Shown one piece after another: positions 37,576-46,770 of a stretch of 64,000 bases of DNA. Location: positions 1-64,000 of the forward strand of contig CAWEOA010000008.1 of NCBI GenBank assembly GCA_963810615.1, in the 5' to 3' direction. The translations under genes were made by a program, and so were the position numbers. Under the pieces are notes generated by a model. It ran no database searches. It was not told the origin of the DNA and was given only the letters and a program-made list of their open reading frames with translations. Each line of letters starts with the position of its first letter. Within the stretch, counting starts at the first letter, position 1. The stretch is from JARRQJ01 sp963810615. GTDB lineage: Bacteria; Pseudomonadota; Gammaproteobacteria; DRLM01.

Positions 37576-38520
37576 TCAACGAATCAAGATATTGTCACCC
37601 TTTCCGGCCTTTGGATCGGCATCGGGCTTGTTCATCAATACCGTGATCGCACCGCGTAAGGCGGCGCTCATGGTGTGATCGACGATGGCATTGTTGGTGG
37701 GGCGATCCGCCGGTGACACGATATCAAATGCATCGGCTTCGGCCACGGCCACGTTGTAAGTCTGCACGCCGTACATCACGTTCTTGGGATTGCCGTTGAC
37801 AAAGACCCGGTCCCAAATACCGGCGATGGGATGGAAGGCCACCGGCATATTGATATTGGCGTTGACGAAGTAGATGCGCACGCGTTCGCCGGGCTTGGCT
37901 TCCAATACTTCGCTGGCATTGGGATCATGCACCGGATCGTAGTGGAAGATCTTGCCGTTGATCAGCGAATTGGTCCAGCCCTCGTTGACCAGCATGCCCT
38001 TGTCGTCATCGGCATTGGGGAAGTACTGACCTTCAACCAACACGTATTCCCGATCCGGCTTAGGATAGGCTTTGCTGTAGCCACCCTTGGGATCGACGAT
38101 GATGGCGCCGTACATACCGCGGGCGATGTGCTGTTGCATGGGCATCGCGCCACAGTGATACATGAAGATACCGGGATACTTCGGCACGAAGGTGAACTTC
38201 TTGGTTTCACCGGGTTTGATCGGCGCGAACTCGCCCAGCACGTCGACTTGTGCCGCGTGTAAATCGATGGCGTGAGAATTTTTGTTTTCCTTGTCATTGA
38301 TAAACGTAAACTCAACGGTATCGCCTTGCGTCACTCGAATCAGCGGACCGGGTATGGTGCCGCCAAACGTCCAGGCCGGATACTCGGTACCCTTGTTGTC
38401 GATCTGCACGTTCTTTTCCACGGCGTGCAGGGTGACCTTCACGGTTTTGGCATAGGCCGGCATGGCGCCCAGGCCGATGGCGGCGATCGCCGCGCCTGCA
38501 ACGATGTTCTTGATAGACAT
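37576..38520 (-). CDS. nirK: Copper-containing nitrite reductase (AniA-like class)
   Basis: 314 residues with a signal peptide (MSIKNIVAGAAIAAIGLGAM, cleavage near AYA-K). It reduces nitrite to nitric oxide in the periplasm. Copper ligands can be placed by pattern: type 1 His83, Cys123, His131 and Met136; type 2 His88, His122 and His282. The catalytic Asp86 (SHAIDLH) and His230 (AFHPIAG) are also present. The C-x7-H-x4-M spacing matches class II (AniA) enzymes. ATG 38520 was chosen over an upstream in-frame ATG because of the signal peptide. It is the last gene of a four-gene operon with the order known from Nitrosomonas. Confidence 0.9.
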   Translation of the reverse strand: MSIKNIVAGAAIAAIGLGAMPAYAKTVKVTLHAVEKNVQIDNKGTEYPAWTFGGTIPGPLIRVTQGDTVEFTFINDKENKNSHAIDLHAAQVDVLGEFAPIKPGETKKFTFVPKYPGIFMYHCGAMPMQQHIARGMYGAIIVDPKGGYSKAYPKPDREYVLVEGQYFPNADDDKGMLVNEGWTNSLINGKIFHYDPVHDPNASEVLEAKPGERVRIYFVNANINMPVAFHPIAGIWDRVFVNGNPKNVMYGVQTYNVAVAEADAFDIVSPADRPTNNAIVDHTMSAALRGAITVLMNKPDADPKAGKGDNILIR

Positions 38521-38578
38521 AATCCCTCTCCTTCGGTTGATAGATAGTTTTAATATTTGCAGGGCCGGACAGGCCGCA

Positions 38579-38944
38579 TTACTGCCCATGACTGCATTTG
38601 CACAGCGTTCTCAGGTGCTGCACGAGATCGGCGACTTCCTCGTCGGAGAACACACTCCCCCACGGGGGCATCAGCACGGATTTATTGATGGCGAGACCTC
38701 CTTCCTTGATGACTTTGGTTAGATCTTGATCGGAACGCGCCGACATGGCCTTGGCGTCGGTATGATCGCGAGGCTGCACGGACATGTCGCGCGTGTTGAT
38801 GCCCTTGCCGTTGCCTTGCGAGCCGTGGCACTGGGTGCAATAGGTCCTGTAGATGTCCTCACCCCGCTCCTTGGCATGAACGGTGGCGCTGGCTATAAGC
38901 GCCAACGGAAGTAACATGCCCAACAGAATGTTCGTTGGCTTCAT
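38579..38944 (-). CDS. ncgC: Periplasmic monoheme cytochrome c (NcgC-like)
   Basis: 121 residues: a signal peptide (MKPTNILLGMLLPLALIASA), one heme motif CTQCHG near residue 36, and the axial Met probably in VLMPPWGSVFSDEEVADLVQHL, the usual class I cytochrome c C-terminal pattern. It overlaps the diheme gene by four bases (ATGA). It probably carries electrons toward the nitrite reductase or the oxidase of the same operon. The symbol is assigned by gene order. Confidence 0.85.
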   Translation of the reverse strand: MKPTNILLGMLLPLALIASATVHAKERGEDIYRTYCTQCHGSQGNGKGINTRDMSVQPRDHTDAKAMSARSDQDLTKVIKEGGLAINKSVLMPPWGSVFSDEEVADLVQHLRTLCKCSHGQ

Positions 38945-39669
38945 GGCTTGATCTCCTTGCTCAACACGTGAAAGTAGTGCACGAACTTTTGCAGATCGGC
39001 GTCGCGCAGATGGCGATTGGGCATGAAGATCTTGGGATCCCAGGCCTGCGGGTCGCGCATATAACTGATGAGGTAGTCTTCCTGCAGGCGTTTGCCGGCG
39101 GTATAGACCTCCGGGCCCGACAGTCCGCCATAGCCTGGCTCAATCTCATGACAGGCGAGGCAGCCGCGGAATTTATCGAACATCATCTCGCCCATGCTCT
39201 TGGAGATGGTGCCGGTCTTATATTCGCCGGGATGGATCAAATTGCTCAGCGCCTTGCGCTTCATCAGCGCTTCGGTGACTTCGTCGGCGTCCTTAGCAGA
39301 CAGGCTGGGATGCGTTATCAGGCTGGCGGTGTCGATTTCATCGCCCTTAGGACCGGGTTTGACGTGATCGGCGTAGAACTCGCCTGCGGGTCGGATGCGG
39401 GTCGGTTTTTGCAACCAGGCCTTCATCCAATCGGCCTTGTATTTATTGCCGGCATAGAACAGATCCGGACCTTTGCGCGCCCACAGCGCCTTCAGCGTGG
39501 TGGGCGCCGGGCCGGTGAGATTATGACAGCCACTGCATTGGCTGTTGAGAATCGCTTCGCCGTCGGCGGCCTGCGCGGCGGCGCCGTGCAGGATCAACCA
39601 CGCACTGCCCACGACGATGGCGCTGGCCAGCAATAGATTTTGCACAAAGTGGCTATTCATCTTTCTCAT
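38941..39669 (-). CDS. ncgB: Periplasmic diheme cytochrome c (NcgB-like)
   Basis: 242 residues: an N-terminal signal segment (NLLLASAIVVGSAWLILHG), heme motif 1 CSGCH near residue 44, and heme motif 2 CLACH near 170. Candidate Met ligands include the C-terminal FMPNRHLRDADLQKFVHYF. The start ATG at 39669 has AGGAGG five bases upstream and overlaps the upstream stop (ATGA). It is the second gene of the operon, so electron transfer between the oxidase and nirK is likely. Confidence 0.86.
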   Translation of the reverse strand: MRKMNSHFVQNLLLASAIVVGSAWLILHGAAAQAADGEAILNSQCSGCHNLTGPAPTTLKALWARKGPDLFYAGNKYKADWMKAWLQKPTRIRPAGEFYADHVKPGPKGDEIDTASLITHPSLSAKDADEVTEALMKRKALSNLIHPGEYKTGTISKSMGEMMFDKFRGCLACHEIEPGYGGLSGPEVYTAGKRLQEDYLISYMRDPQAWDPKIFMPNRHLRDADLQKFVHYFHVLSKEIKP

Positions 39670-40757
39670 TGGTGCCTCCTGTGACGACGTCCGGTTTCCA
39701 GCGGTGCGCCCTTGAAGCCCGCGCTGTCATAAATGCCATAGGGCTTGGCCATGGATTCGGAATAGAAGAAGTTGGGGTCGTAATCCTTGTCCTTGTCTTT
39801 CCACACGTACCAATCCTCTTTGGGGATGCCGTCGTATTCGATGATGGTGATGGGACCGCCGGGATATTTGCCGGCGTTGGTGACGTGGGAATCGACATGA
39901 TCATGGAAGATGAAACGGCCGGGATTGTTCATCTCCATGATGACGTCGTAGCGTTCACCGGGACCGACCGCCACCGTATCCGCGTAATAAGGATTGGGCA
40001 GCGGTAAACCATCTTTGAAGGCCACCAGCATGTCATGACCGTGACTGTGCATGTAGTGCACGCCATCGCCGGCACCGATGAAGCGCACCCGCACCACGTC
40101 GCCTTTCTTCACGCGCAGCGGTTGGGTGAGGGGAAAGGACTTGCCATTGATGGAAAAATAATCGGCCTCGTCAGTCGGGCCGCCGCCAGTACCGTATTTA
40201 TCCGCATAGGCGGATTGCCAGGTACTGAGCATCATGATGACGTCCTTGGTCACCTTCTTTTCCAAGGCCATGGGATGCTTGGGGTCCACCACGATAGGAC
40301 CGAACATGCCGCGGATGCCCACATGCTCGTTGACGTTGACGTGGCAGTGGTACCACATGGTCCCGGTCTTCTCCGCCTTCCAATGGTAGGTGAAGGTATC
40401 GCCGGGCTGGATGGCCTCCTGGGTAATGCCCGGCACGCCGTCATTCTTCCAATTATCGGTCTGGTAGAAACCGTGCCAATGAATGGTGTGGGGCAGCGTG
40501 GTGTTGTTGGTGACATGCACCGTAACCTCGTCGCCTTCCTGGACGTGGATCAGCGGCCCCGGCACCTGGCCGTCGAAGCCGAAGACCTTATAGTCCAAAT
40601 TGGGGGCGACATGCAGCTTGACCTCATCGATGGTCATGTTGAATTCCCGGCTCGCTGCCCAGGTCGCCGCGGGTAGTAGCAGCAGGGTCATGACGGCGGC
40701 GATGAAGGCCGCACGGCCCTGACCTCGTTTCGTACGCAAGTGATGATCATGAAGCAT
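39666..40757 (-). CDS. ncgA: Two-domain multicopper oxidase (NcgA-like)
   Basis: 363 residues with a signal peptide (AAFIAAVMTLLLLPAATWAA). Domain 1 carries LPHTIHWHG (His90, 93, 95) and WYHCHVNVNEHVGIRGMFG (His137, Cys138, His139, His145, Met151). Domain 2 carries YMHSHGHD (His237, 239, 241) and FHDHVDSH (His285, 287). This gives a type 1 site in domain 1 and trinuclear ligands shared between domains, as in two-domain laccases. A strong GGAGGGG precedes ATG 40757. In Nitrosomonas europaea the orthologous operon protects against nitrite; that role is inferred here. Confidence 0.88.
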   Translation of the reverse strand: MLHDHHLRTKRGQGRAAFIAAVMTLLLLPAATWAASREFNMTIDEVKLHVAPNLDYKVFGFDGQVPGPLIHVQEGDEVTVHVTNNTTLPHTIHWHGFYQTDNWKNDGVPGITQEAIQPGDTFTYHWKAEKTGTMWYHCHVNVNEHVGIRGMFGPIVVDPKHPMALEKKVTKDVIMMLSTWQSAYADKYGTGGGPTDEADYFSINGKSFPLTQPLRVKKGDVVRVRFIGAGDGVHYMHSHGHDMLVAFKDGLPLPNPYYADTVAVGPGERYDVIMEMNNPGRFIFHDHVDSHVTNAGKYPGGPITIIEYDGIPKEDWYVWKDKDKDYDPNFFYSESMAKPYGIYDSAGFKGAPLETGRRHRRHQ

Positions 40758-40850
40758 GGTTATCCCCTCCCCGGTGTTGGCGTTTTGTCATAGCGACTGT
40801 GTAAATGCCTCGTGCCCCCGGGAATGAGCAATGACGCATCCCGAAGTCAT

Positions 40851-40873
40851 AACATGTATTTCGAGCACATGTT
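40851..40873. promoter_or_regulatory. 23-bp dyad in the ncgABC-nirK upstream region
   Basis: AACATGT and ACATGTT are perfect inverted arms separated by nine bases. It lies about 95-115 bp upstream of the multicopper oxidase start. The regulator is unknown. Confidence 0.5.
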
Positions 40874-40883
40874 TACACTTAAA

Positions 40884-40906
40884 AAGACATATTATCAATA
40901 CACCTT
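40884..40906 (-). promoter_or_regulatory. NsrR-like operator over the ncgABC-nirK promoter
   Basis: On the minus strand AAGGTGTATT, three bases, and AATATGTCTT form an imperfect dyad of 23 bp. It agrees with the E. coli NsrR consensus (AAGATGYATTT half-sites) at 16 of 23 positions by my count. TTGACT (40915-40910) lies just upstream, so a repressor here would cover the promoter. NsrR controls the equivalent operon in Nitrosomonas. No nsrR gene is in the window. Confidence 0.5.
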
Positions 40907-40931
40907 TTTAGTCAACAATTGAGGGGGAAGG

Positions 40932-41927
40932 TTAAATCCGGGCAGGAACCAGGGTGGCACCAAGCAGGCCGACATCTTGGTTTAAGATAATAAAAACAGG
41001 CATTTGCTTCACGAGAGGCGACATGCGTCCCTTGCTTTCATAATGCGCCATGAATGCGCCCTCGCGGATCTTATTTACGAGCTTGGCGGCGATGCCGCCA
41101 GCGATATAAATGCCACCGTAGGCCAGGTTCACTAAGGCTAGGTCTCCCACCACCGAGCCATAGATGGCCATGAACAGCGATAAGGCCTGCTCCGCGAGAG
41201 CGTCACCATCCTGCGCCAAATGGGCGATGGCGGCTGCCGGATCGGCTTGCTCCAGGATGGCAAGCTCGGCAGTGTCTTGCCGACTACGCTGTCCGAGGAA
41301 GGCGTAGATACGGGTAAGACCGGGTCCGGAGACCAGACGCTCGTAGGAGACGCGCGGGAATTGGCCTTGCATATAAACAAGCAACTCAGCTTGAAGGGCG
41401 TCCGTAGGTGCAAAATGGGTATGCCCGCCTTCCGAGGCATAGGCGCGATAGCGCCCATCACACCAGAACAGCTGGGCGACCCCCAGTCCGGTACCGGCAC
41501 CCACAACCAGGCGCGGTGCCCCGCTCATTGGCTCTCCGGGATTAAGAACGGCAAGGTCCTCATCATGCAGCGCCTCGATGCCGGAGGCGGTGGCATAGAA
41601 GTCATTGATCAAGTGCACTCGCGGCAAACCCAACAGTGCTTGCAAGCGGCTCTCGTCGAGTTGCCAAGGCAGATTTGTGACCCGCGCTTGGCGAGGACCT
41701 TGCTCCGGTCCGTGTATGGGACCGGCGACCCCGAAACAGGCGCTGGCAATATCTTTTGCCGCCGTAGCGGGTATCCGGTCGAGAAAGTCGCGGAGCAGGG
41801 ATTCAAAATCCGCATAGTCTTGGCTGGCAAACCGCGCTCGGTGCAGGACCTCCACTTCACAGCCGTGAACCTCGGCAACTTGCAGGAGAGTCTTGGTACC
41901 GCCGATATCGCCGGCCAGTACCTTCAT
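40932..41927 (-). CDS. glk: Glucokinase
   Basis: 331 residues of the ROK-independent bacterial glucokinase family. The phosphate-binding N-terminus is LAGDIGGTKTLLQVA, with CFGVAGPIHG, TNLPWQLDE, HLINDFYATASGIEAL, VVGAGTGLGVAQLFW, EGGHTHFAP and the C-terminal GGIYIAGGIAAKLV. It phosphorylates glucose to glucose-6-phosphate. It overlaps pgl by four bases (ATGA), suggesting joint control of glucose entry into the pentose phosphate or Entner-Doudoroff route. Confidence 0.94.
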   Translation of the reverse strand: MKVLAGDIGGTKTLLQVAEVHGCEVEVLHRARFASQDYADFESLLRDFLDRIPATAAKDIASACFGVAGPIHGPEQGPRQARVTNLPWQLDESRLQALLGLPRVHLINDFYATASGIEALHDEDLAVLNPGEPMSGAPRLVVGAGTGLGVAQLFWCDGRYRAYASEGGHTHFAPTDALQAELLVYMQGQFPRVSYERLVSGPGLTRIYAFLGQRSRQDTAELAILEQADPAAAIAHLAQDGDALAEQALSLFMAIYGSVVGDLALVNLAYGGIYIAGGIAAKLVNKIREGAFMAHYESKGRMSPLVKQMPVFIILNQDVGLLGATLVPARI

Positions 41928-42676
41928 GAACGCAACTCTTCGGGCAGCAGTGCGGCGGCGGCCTGGTCAAGATGCCACTCCAGCACTCCCTGCGGATTGA
42001 TGAGTTGAACAGGGTAAGGCGGCGTACGGCGCGTCACGAAGACATCGCGAATGATGGGCGCCTTGGCGTCACCGCTTACCAAGATCAATACATGGCGGGC
42101 ATGATCGATGACCGGCAGGGTGACGGTGATGCGCCAACAGTTTAATTTTTCCACGTGGACGGCTTCGACCAGGCGCGCGCGTTCGTGTAATACCGGGGTG
42201 GCGGGAAACAAGGAGGCGATGTGGCCATCGGTTCCGACACCCAACAACAGCAGATCGAACTGCGCAACCCCTTGCGCCGACAGCGGCAAATTAGTCGTCA
42301 GCTCTCGTGTATACACGCCGGCCGCATCATGCGGATCCTCCAACTCTCCCTTGATGCGATGAATATGGGCAAGGGGTATGGCGACGTGGTCCAGAAGGGT
42401 TTCCTTGGCCATGCGAAAATTACTGTCTGTATGGTCGGGCGGGACGGTGCGCTCATCTCCGAAATAGACATGCACGCGATCCCACGGGATACGCTCCGCG
42501 AATTTTGGGAGGGCGAGCAGGCTGTAGAGGGTGCGGGGTGTTGAGCCGCCGGAAAGCGCGACATGGAATTTTCCTCGCGCGCTAATCGCTTCATTGGCTA
42601 TATCCACCCAGCGCGAAGCCACCGCTTCAATTAAGGTGTTCGCATCGGCATGTATTCGTAAGTCTCCAATGAACAT
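41924..42676 (-). CDS. pgl: 6-phosphogluconolactonase
   Basis: 250 residues, DevB/SOL family. Motifs are HVALSGGSTPRTLYSLLA, VHVYFGDERTVPPDHTDSNFRMA and FDLLLLGVGTDGHIASLFP. It hydrolyses 6-phosphogluconolactone. An upstream in-frame ATG (42751) would add 25 residues unlike the family; ATG 42676, with GGGAG upstream, was chosen. Neither zwf nor gnd is present in the window. Confidence 0.93.
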   Translation of the reverse strand: MFIGDLRIHADANTLIEAVASRWVDIANEAISARGKFHVALSGGSTPRTLYSLLALPKFAERIPWDRVHVYFGDERTVPPDHTDSNFRMAKETLLDHVAIPLAHIHRIKGELEDPHDAAGVYTRELTTNLPLSAQGVAQFDLLLLGVGTDGHIASLFPATPVLHERARLVEAVHVEKLNCWRITVTLPVIDHARHVLILVSGDAKAPIIRDVFVTRRTPPYPVQLINPQGVLEWHLDQAAAALLPEELRS

Positions 42677-42760
42677 CGCTAGATACTCCCGTGTAGTGCA
42701 TGCGTCCTCGCCTGGAAAGTATAGCGCGATGGGACGCCCTTGCAGGGTCAATCTCCCCAG

Positions 42761-44524
42761 CTACGTGCACAAACGCAGCGCCAATCGCGCTTGCGTGACG
42801 AATTGCAATAGATTGCGTTCATCGGTCTCGTCAATGGAGCGCCCCGATTTAGCGCAATCCGCATAGAAAAATCCTACAGCTTTTTCCTGGTAACGCAATG
42901 ACGCAACTACGAAGCTGAGTGCTTTGGTCGTTTCGACAAAATCAGAGGGCAAAAGGTTTCGCCGCATGCTTTCCGTAGCGTCGCTGACCAGCAATTCTCC
43001 CCCCTCCATGAGGATCTTGGAAAAAAGATCACATGATGGGTTGATCAGGAACGAAAAATATTGTTTCAACGCATCGCGGTCGCATCCGGCCGCCAGGCGG
43101 GCCACATAATGACGTCGATCCGGGGTAACCAGACACAGCAGCGCGCGCTCGAAGCCGGCGCCGCGATTAATCCCGTCCAGGACCTTGATAAAGACCTCGC
43201 TGAGACGCGCCGATTTGGTGATAAGGTTGGTAATTTCCTGAATTACCTGTAACTGCAGCAAGGGATTGACGTGTGTTGCCGGGGCTTCACACAGAGACGC
43301 CGTCGGCGGAACATCCGGCGAAATAGCGGCAATCGTCTGCGGTGACTCGGTGGCGGTAAGTGACGAGGCGGTCGCGTTACCGACAAGGCCTTGATTCGAT
43401 GGAGACGAGCTTGCTGCAGCCGGGTAGGCATTCCTTGTCGACAGGTTTGTTGATGGCAATGCTTCGCTCGGATTCGCTGCGGCGGATTGCTCATCCATGC
43501 TTGCGTAGTATGAGAATTGACGCGCCCATTTGTTGCGCAAGGTTCCCTCGCCGCTGCTTAACTGGGGTTGCAGCAGTTTTTTATTGAGGCCGTATTCGGA
43601 GGCCAGGCTGCAGGACATGCGAAATGATTCGCTCAGATAATTTTCTACCATCCCGTCATTGAGCCCCGTAACCTTGGATATCGTCTCCAAAGTATTCGAC
43701 AGCTGATCGTTATCTTCGGCATCGTTATATAGATTATCCAATAACTGGTGCGCCAAAGAGGTGATAGATCCGTTGAATGAGACGCGATCTTTAGCGGGGC
43801 TGGTAATTTTTGATGGTGAAAGCGCCATGGTATTGACCACGGAGGGTGGAAATTCCCAGCTGGTGGCCAACTCCTGTGATATGCGGGCTATGGAGGTGCC
43901 GAGTACCGTTTGCTCCGCTTGCGCCCGTCTGAGACCTTCGACGCGGACTAATTCCAAAATGCACAGGTATTCGTCCGGCAGGACATAGGCGACCGTGATT
44001 TCTCCCAGATTGTGCAGCAGCGCGCATACGTAGCTTTCTTCGATATCCTTTACGCCGCACTTATCGGCGATGTCCCGCACAAAACCCGCCGCCAAATAGG
44101 ATTTCACCAACATCTTGCCCATATCGACACTGGGATTGGCGCCCTGAAAACTTTCGATGAGCTTCAGGGTGAGGGTGAGGTTCTTTACCGTATCGAAACC
44201 GAGAACGATAACGGCGCGGGAAATCACGGAGATTTTTCCTACGCCGCGGTTGTAAAAGGCGGAATTGCCGAGACGCAGCAACTTGCCGCTGAGGTTGGCG
44301 TCCTTGAGGACCTCCTTGGCGACACTCATGGCATCGCTGTCCGGGTCCGAGCTCATGCGGCGGATTTTGTTGATGGTGGTGCTGAAGATTGGAAGATCGC
44401 CCAGGCGCTTCATGCCCTCGGAGATTCTGGCCATGGTTTTTTCATGGCTGGGTGTCGCGGTGAGCGGTGTTGCCGCACTTTGCTGCTTGTTGCTCATCTC
44501 ATCGACTTGAGGGATGGTAGACAC
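42761..44524 (-). CDS. HDOD-domain signalling protein with C-terminal GAF
   Basis: 587 residues. The HDOD domain (about 35-235) shows LPIFSTTINKIRRMSSDPDS, LSGKLLRLGNSAFYN and ALLHNLGEITVAYVLPDEY, where HN replaces HD as is normal for HDOD. A Ser/Ala-rich low-complexity linker (350-425) leads to a GAF-like domain (430-585). Such proteins often regulate motility or c-di-GMP-linked behaviour. The start is GTG at 44524, or possibly ATG 44497. It has no obvious operon partner. Confidence 0.85.
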   Translation of the reverse strand: MSTIPQVDEMSNKQQSAATPLTATPSHEKTMARISEGMKRLGDLPIFSTTINKIRRMSSDPDSDAMSVAKEVLKDANLSGKLLRLGNSAFYNRGVGKISVISRAVIVLGFDTVKNLTLTLKLIESFQGANPSVDMGKMLVKSYLAAGFVRDIADKCGVKDIEESYVCALLHNLGEITVAYVLPDEYLCILELVRVEGLRRAQAEQTVLGTSIARISQELATSWEFPPSVVNTMALSPSKITSPAKDRVSFNGSITSLAHQLLDNLYNDAEDNDQLSNTLETISKVTGLNDGMVENYLSESFRMSCSLASEYGLNKKLLQPQLSSGEGTLRNKWARQFSYYASMDEQSAAANPSEALPSTNLSTRNAYPAAASSSPSNQGLVGNATASSLTATESPQTIAAISPDVPPTASLCEAPATHVNPLLQLQVIQEITNLITKSARLSEVFIKVLDGINRGAGFERALLCLVTPDRRHYVARLAAGCDRDALKQYFSFLINPSCDLFSKILMEGGELLVSDATESMRRNLLPSDFVETTKALSFVVASLRYQEKAVGFFYADCAKSGRSIDETDERNLLQFVTQARLALRLCT

Positions 44525-44635
44525 TGCGGCCGGTCCCTTTCCTTAGGAGGTAGCGTTACTACTTTTTCGGGAAATTCAGTCGATTACTTGAGGGTTGGCG
44601 ATTTAAACCACCGATATTAGAGGCTTAGCTTCCAG

Positions 44636-45133
44636 TCAAACCGCAGCTGTATTCCGTACCAGGGTGATGAAGCTGTAGGGATAGTTGTTATCGCCGTCGG
44701 CACCGTGGTCCTCCCGCTCAATTTCGCGCCATTCGCCTGGATCCCAAGCCGGGAAAAAGGCATCACCCGCGAAGTCGTGGTGGATTTCGGTTATGTAGAG
44801 GCGTTGCGCCCGGGGCAGCAATTGTGCGTAGAAGGAGGCCCCGCCGATTACCATGATCTCTGCCGCCTCGCGCCCCGCCGCCAAGGCCTCTGCAATCGAG
44901 TTGGCCATCGCTACACCGTCTGGATGAAAATCAGGATCTTGAGAGACCACGATATTGCTACGGCCCGGTAAGGGCTTGCCGATGGAGTCGAAGGTCTTAC
45001 GGCCCATCAGCACCGGTTTGCCCATGGTGAGGGCGCGAAAGTGTTTCATATCGGCGGGCAAGCGCCAAGGCAGGCGATTCTCGATGCCGATGACTCGGCC
45101 CTTGCCCATGGCGGCGATGAGAGAAATGATCAT
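44636..45133 (-). CDS. folA: Dihydrofolate reductase
   Basis: 165 residues. Motifs are MIISLIAAMGKGRVIGIENRLPWRLPADMKHF with the substrate Asp, KPVLMGRKTFDSIGKPLPGR and EIMVIGGASFYAQLLPRAQRLYIT. It regenerates tetrahydrofolate consumed by ThyA, encoded immediately upstream (25-bp gap). A longer frame starting at 45214 overlaps thyA and was rejected. Confidence 0.96.
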   Translation of the reverse strand: MIISLIAAMGKGRVIGIENRLPWRLPADMKHFRALTMGKPVLMGRKTFDSIGKPLPGRSNIVVSQDPDFHPDGVAMANSIAEALAAGREAAEIMVIGGASFYAQLLPRAQRLYITEIHHDFAGDAFFPAWDPGEWREIEREDHGADGDNNYPYSFITLVRNTAAV

Positions 45134-45158
45134 GGGAGCGCGCGCCAATGACCGTGTC

Positions 45159-45953
45159 TCACACCGCCACCACTGCCTTGATGGCGGGGTGGCTTTGGTA
45201 GCCGACCAATTCAAAATCGTCGTAACGGAAATCGAAGATGGAGTTCACCGCCGGATTCAGCGACATGCGCGGCAATGAAAACGGCGTACGCTGCAGTTGC
45301 AATTCCGTTTGCTCCAGGTGATTGAGGTACAGATGGGCATCGCCCAGGGTGTGGACAAATTCACCGGCCTGCAGGCCGGTGACCTGCGCGATCATCAAGG
45401 TCAGCAGGGCATACGAGGCGATGTTGAAGGGCACGCCCAAAAAGATATCGGCGCTGCGTTGATAGAGCTGGCAGGAAAGCTTGTCCTCCGCCACGTAAAA
45501 TTGAAAAAAGGCGTGACAGGGTGGCAGCGCCATGCGTTCGATATCAGCGACGTTCCAGGCGCTGACGATCAGGCGCCGCGAATCGGGGGTCTTCTTGATC
45601 TGCTCCACCACCTGGCTGATCTGGTCGATGTGGGCGCCGGCGGGGGTCGGCCACGAGCGCCACTGGTAGCCGTAAATAGGACCGAGTTCGCCGTCGCTGT
45701 CGGCCCACTCATCCCAGATGGTGACGCCGTTGTCGCGCAGATATTGAATATTGGTGTCGCCGCGCAGGAACCACAGCAGTTCGTGGATGATAGAGCGCAG
45801 GTGCAGCTTCTTGGTGGTGACCAGCGGAAAACCGGCGGCCAGATCGAAGCGCATCTGATGGCCGAACACGCTCAAGGTGCCGGTGCCGGTGCGGTCGGTC
45901 TTGCGCACGCCCCGATCTTTGACGTGGCGCATTAGCTCGAGATATTGATGCAT
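45159..45953 (-). CDS. thyA: Thymidylate synthase
   Basis: 264 residues, the E. coli length. Motifs include DRTGTGTLSVFGHQMRFDL, ELLWFLRGDTNIQYL, the catalytic Cys in ALPPCHAFFQFYV, CQLYQRSADIFLGVPFNIASYALL, and YLNHLEQ. It methylates dUMP with methylene-tetrahydrofolate. It is part of an lgt-thyA-folA run on the minus strand, a common arrangement. Confidence 0.98.
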   Translation of the reverse strand: MHQYLELMRHVKDRGVRKTDRTGTGTLSVFGHQMRFDLAAGFPLVTTKKLHLRSIIHELLWFLRGDTNIQYLRDNGVTIWDEWADSDGELGPIYGYQWRSWPTPAGAHIDQISQVVEQIKKTPDSRRLIVSAWNVADIERMALPPCHAFFQFYVAEDKLSCQLYQRSADIFLGVPFNIASYALLTLMIAQVTGLQAGEFVHTLGDAHLYLNHLEQTELQLQRTPFSLPRMSLNPAVNSIFDFRYDDFELVGYQSHPAIKAVVAV

Positions 45954-45987
45954 GTATTAAATCCGGTATGCCATGATTAAGGCGTCG

Positions 45988-46770
45988 TCAACGCGCCTTG
46001 CGATACGCCCACCATAATAATGCCCCTCCGCCGATGATCAATGGCGTTGAGAGAATCTGGCCCATGGTCACCCAGCCGAAGGCTAGGTAACCCAATTGCG
46101 CATCCGGCATGCGTACAAACTCTATTGCGAAACGGAACAGTCCGTAGCACAAAAGAAACAGGCCGGATACTGCCATGCGCGGCCGTGGTTTACCCGAAAA
46201 CAACCACAGGATAGTAAATAACACTACGCCTTCCAAGAAGGCTTCATACAACTGCGAGGGGTGGCGCGGCAGCGGCCCGCCGGTGGGGAAGACCATGGCC
46301 CACGGCACGTCGCTGACCTTGCCCCACAGCTCGCCGTTGATGAAATTGCCGAGGCGGCCCGCCCCCAGACCGATGGGTACCAGGGGCGCCAGAAAATCCG
46401 TGACTTCGAAAAAGGTCTTGCCGATATGTCGTTTATAGAGGGTCATGGCCACCAGCACGCCGATCAGGCCGCCGTGAAACGACATGCCGCCCTCCCACAC
46501 CTTGAATATACGCAGCGGCTCGGCGAGAAAAACCGGCAGGTCGTAAAACAGCACATAACCGATGCGTCCGCCCAACACCGCTCCCAGGGCGCCGTAGAAT
46601 ATCAGGTCGCTGATCTGTTCGCCGCTCCAGCCGGAATCCGGGCGCTTGGCCCGCCGCTGTCCCAGCCACCAGGCGGTGCCGAAGCCGATGAGATACATGA
46701 TGCCGTACCAATGTATTTTGAGAGGACCGATGTGGACGGCGACAGGATCGATGTTGGGATAAGTTAGCAT
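45988..46770 (-). CDS. lgt: Prolipoprotein diacylglyceryl transferase
   Basis: 260 residues with about seven membrane helices. Hallmarks are IHWYGIMYLIGFGTAWWLG, WEGGMSFHGGLIGVLVA, PIGLGAGRLGNFINGELWG with the conserved Arg/Asn, and PRHPSQLYEAFLEG. It attaches diacylglycerol to lipobox cysteines. ATG 46770 was chosen over 46806 by family alignment. It lies 34 bp upstream of thyA. Confidence 0.97.
   Translation of the reverse strand: MLTYPNIDPVAVHIGPLKIHWYGIMYLIGFGTAWWLGQRRAKRPDSGWSGEQISDLIFYGALGAVLGGRIGYVLFYDLPVFLAEPLRIFKVWEGGMSFHGGLIGVLVAMTLYKRHIGKTFFEVTDFLAPLVPIGLGAGRLGNFINGELWGKVSDVPWAMVFPTGGPLPRHPSQLYEAFLEGVVLFTILWLFSGKPRPRMAVSGLFLLCYGLFRFAIEFVRMPDAQLGYLAFGWVTMGQILSTPLIIGGGALLWWAYRKAR

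Noticed and set aside
38961..38976. CACGTG motif in the ncgB gene as a third parS
   Set aside because: Flanks differ from the parS consensus at five positions.
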